Source: CAZXFH01 sp964640055 (GTDB taxonomy: Bacteria > Fidelibacterota > UBA2242 > JAFGTP01). From it: a stretch of 6,952 nt of DNA. The stretch lies in the NCBI GenBank assembly GCA_964640055.1, contig CAZXFH010000093.1, forward strand, positions 1 to 6,952. Direction: 5' to 3'. The translations under genes were made by a program, and so were the position numbers. Below the pieces are notes generated by a model that worked only from the letters and a program-made list of their open reading frames with translations, did not search any database and was not told the origin of the DNA. Positions 5,770 through 6,952 of this stretch are shown here, one piece after another (the stretch's first letter is position 1; every line of letters begins with the position of its first letter).

Positions 5770-6753
5770 TCAGTCAGCCAGGTAAACCGGTACCATGCTT
5801 TTGAAAATGGTTTCCAGGTCTGAATAGCGGGCCTGCCACCCCAATAATTTACGGGCCAGGCCGGCACTGGCGACCAGTTTAGGCGGATCACCGGCCCGGC
5901 GGTCGGTGAGCTGATAGGGAATGGGACGGCCGGTGGCTTTTTCCGCAGCGGCGATAACTTCCAAAACACTATGGCCCTGTCCGGTGCCCAGATTGACAGT
6001 CAGGTCCTGATCCTGCTCCTGAATATAGCGCATCGCTTTCACATGGGCATCAGCCAGGTCATTGACATGGATATAATCACGGATGCAGGTCCCATCCGGG
6101 GTATCATAATCTTGGCCGAACACTTGCAATTGGGTTTGTTTACCGGCAGCTACTTCCATCACAAGCGGTGACAGGTTGGCCGGATTCTTTTCCCGGCCTT
6201 TGATCTGGCCGGAGATATCATAGCCGGTGGCATTGAAATAGCGTAAGGCCGCATACCGGATTCCTTTCAGTTGACTGAACCAGGCCAGATTTTGTTCGAT
6301 CGCCAGTTTGGTATAGCCATAGTAATTGGCCGGTTGGGTGGGATGATTTTCATCAATGGGCAGATATTGGGGGTCGCCATAGACCGCGGCCGACGATGAA
6401 AAGACCAGATAGCGCACCTTTTGCGCCAGCATGGTATTCAGCAGATTCAGTGATCCGCATAGATTGTTTTCGGCATATTTGGCCGGATCCAGCATAGATT
6501 CGCCGGCGGCTTTCCAGGCGGCAAAATGGAATACCACCTCGATGTCCCCGGCCAGGGCTTGCTTTATATCGGCTGACCGACGTACATCGCCGCTGACCAC
6601 CTGGTGCACCCGCGGATCGATATTTTCCCGTTGTCCCAGAGAAAAGTTATCCAGAACACTGACCTGATGGCCCGCTTCACACAGGGCCTTGACCACATGG
6701 CTGCCAATATAGCCCGCTCCACCGGTGACCAAAATAGGCTTAGCTGCTGACAT
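5770..6753 (-). CDS. galE: UDP-glucose 4-epimerase
   Basis: Encodes 327 residues, typical for GalE (about 330-340). It interconverts UDP-glucose and UDP-galactose with tightly bound NAD in the cytoplasm, serving galactose use and supply of UDP-galactose for surface glycans. The N-terminal Rossmann fold has TGGAGYIGSH (10-19, NAD-binding GxxGxxG). HFAAWKAAGES (76-86) is the conserved epimerase segment. FSSSAAVYG (118-126) supplies the catalytic serine (S121), and Y145-x3-K149 in YYGYTK is the catalytic pair of short-chain dehydrogenases. RYFNATG, RDYIHVNDLADAH (225-237) and RRAGDPPKLVAS (285-296) match the substrate-binding C-terminal part. Nothing key is missing. The start is supported by GAGGAG six bases upstream. 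No other sugar genes are nearby, so the pathway context is not visible. A related UDP-sugar 4-epimerase is the only realistic alternative. Confidence 0.97.
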   Translation of the reverse strand: MSAAKPILVTGGAGYIGSHVVKALCEAGHQVSVLDNFSLGQRENIDPRVHQVVSGDVRRSADIKQALAGDIEVVFHFAAWKAAGESMLDPAKYAENNLCGSLNLLNTMLAQKVRYLVFSSSAAVYGDPQYLPIDENHPTQPANYYGYTKLAIEQNLAWFSQLKGIRYAALRYFNATGYDISGQIKGREKNPANLSPLVMEVAAGKQTQLQVFGQDYDTPDGTCIRDYIHVNDLADAHVKAMRYIQEQDQDLTVNLGTGQGHSVLEVIAAAEKATGRPIPYQLTDRRAGDPPKLVASAGLARKLLGWQARYSDLETIFKSMVPVYLAD

Positions 6754-6840
6754 GCTCTGCTCCTCGGGTTTACCGCTCTCTGTTGATTCTATTTCTATCA
6801 GGCATACTCATCTCAAGCTTAACTTGCAAATCCAACCGAT

Positions 6841-6869
6841 AAGCTATTAGCTTTGATTTTAAAATCAAA
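6841..6869. repeat. Two overlapping palindromes in the galE leader
   Basis: AAGCTA (6841-6846) and TAGCTT (6848-6853) form a dyad around one T. Overlapping it, TTTGATTTTAAAATCAAA (6852-6869) is a perfect 18-base palindrome. They lie about 90-115 bases before the galE start. Such structure in a leader suggests an operator for a dimeric regulator, but no binding family can be named. Confidence 0.6.
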
Positions 6870-6885
6870 AATAAGTTTGCAGCAA
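6856..6885 (-). promoter_or_regulatory. Possible galE promoter
   Basis: On the minus strand TTGCTG (6885-6880) and TAAAAT (6861-6856) are separated by 18 bases. The -10 is a five-of-six match to TATAAT, while the -35 is weak. The -10 would fall inside the 18-base palindrome. The leader would be about 95-100 bases. Other weak boxes exist closer to the gene, so this is tentative. Confidence 0.3.
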
Positions 6886-6952
6886 GCGGACCTGACCTTG
6901 GACTTCTTATATTTTTGTGGACACACAGTTAAGCCCTAAATTACGATAAGTA

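Noticed and set aside
6830..6934. Possible attC site: ATCCAAC (6830-6836) and GTTAAGC (6928-6934) at cassette-site spacing
   Set aside because: Apart from AAC/GTT the two arms are not complementary and no inner pairing arms follow; heptamers this degenerate occur by chance several times per strand in a window of this size.

Overview
The window looks like part of a scaffold from an uncultured bacterium of the FCB superphylum or a related candidate phylum (KSB1, Calditrichota, Marinimicrobia and Ignavibacteria types are all possible). The main pointer is the NYPNPFNPSTRI-type sequence in the gene at 2209-3912, a signature of the C-terminal sorting-like domains of those lineages. The run of exactly 100 N (1636-1735) is a scaffolding gap of unknown true length, as expected from a metagenome or draft assembly. 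Genes are GC-balanced to GC-rich; the spacers at 3913-4079 and 5575-5760 are strongly AT-rich.

Left part (1-1635): a minus-strand pair formed by an integron-type tyrosine recombinase (intI-like, 556-1533, all catalytic residues intact and the IntI-specific insertion present) and, 33 bases further on, a small very basic protein of 115 residues (175-522). Beyond the second gene lies a cluster of inverted repeats (43-137) flanked by two GTTAGGT heptamers (minus strand). In a canonical integron the attI site and cassette array would lie on the other side, upstream of intI. That is exactly where a short hairpin, the assembly gap and a second hairpin sit. No convincing attC site is visible, so this is either a solitary integrase or an integron whose recombination site is lost in the gap.

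Middle (1736-4114): about 470 bases without a recognisable gene after the gap, then a plus-strand exported M19-family dipeptidase (2209-3912). Its architecture is unusual: signal peptide, carboxypeptidase-regulatory-like beta domain, a type-IX-like sorting domain in the interior instead of at the C-terminus, then the complete M19 metallopeptidase. An AT-rich spacer with one GC-rich hairpin separates it from the next, convergent gene.

Right part (4115-6952): two minus-strand genes. The first is an AlbA_2 (Schlafen-type) / HATPase_c_4 / winged-helix protein, a putative DNA-binding regulator. It has a strong Shine-Dalgarno sequence and a well-spaced promoter whose -35 box lies inside a palindrome, suggesting autoregulation. 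The second is galE (UDP-glucose 4-epimerase), with a good Shine-Dalgarno sequence and a palindrome-rich leader. The palindromes before these two genes share the same half-sites (TTGATT / AATCAA), so one regulator might act on both; this is inference only. The genes do not form one pathway: the window reads as a recombinase-bearing accessory segment next to housekeeping and exported-protein genes.
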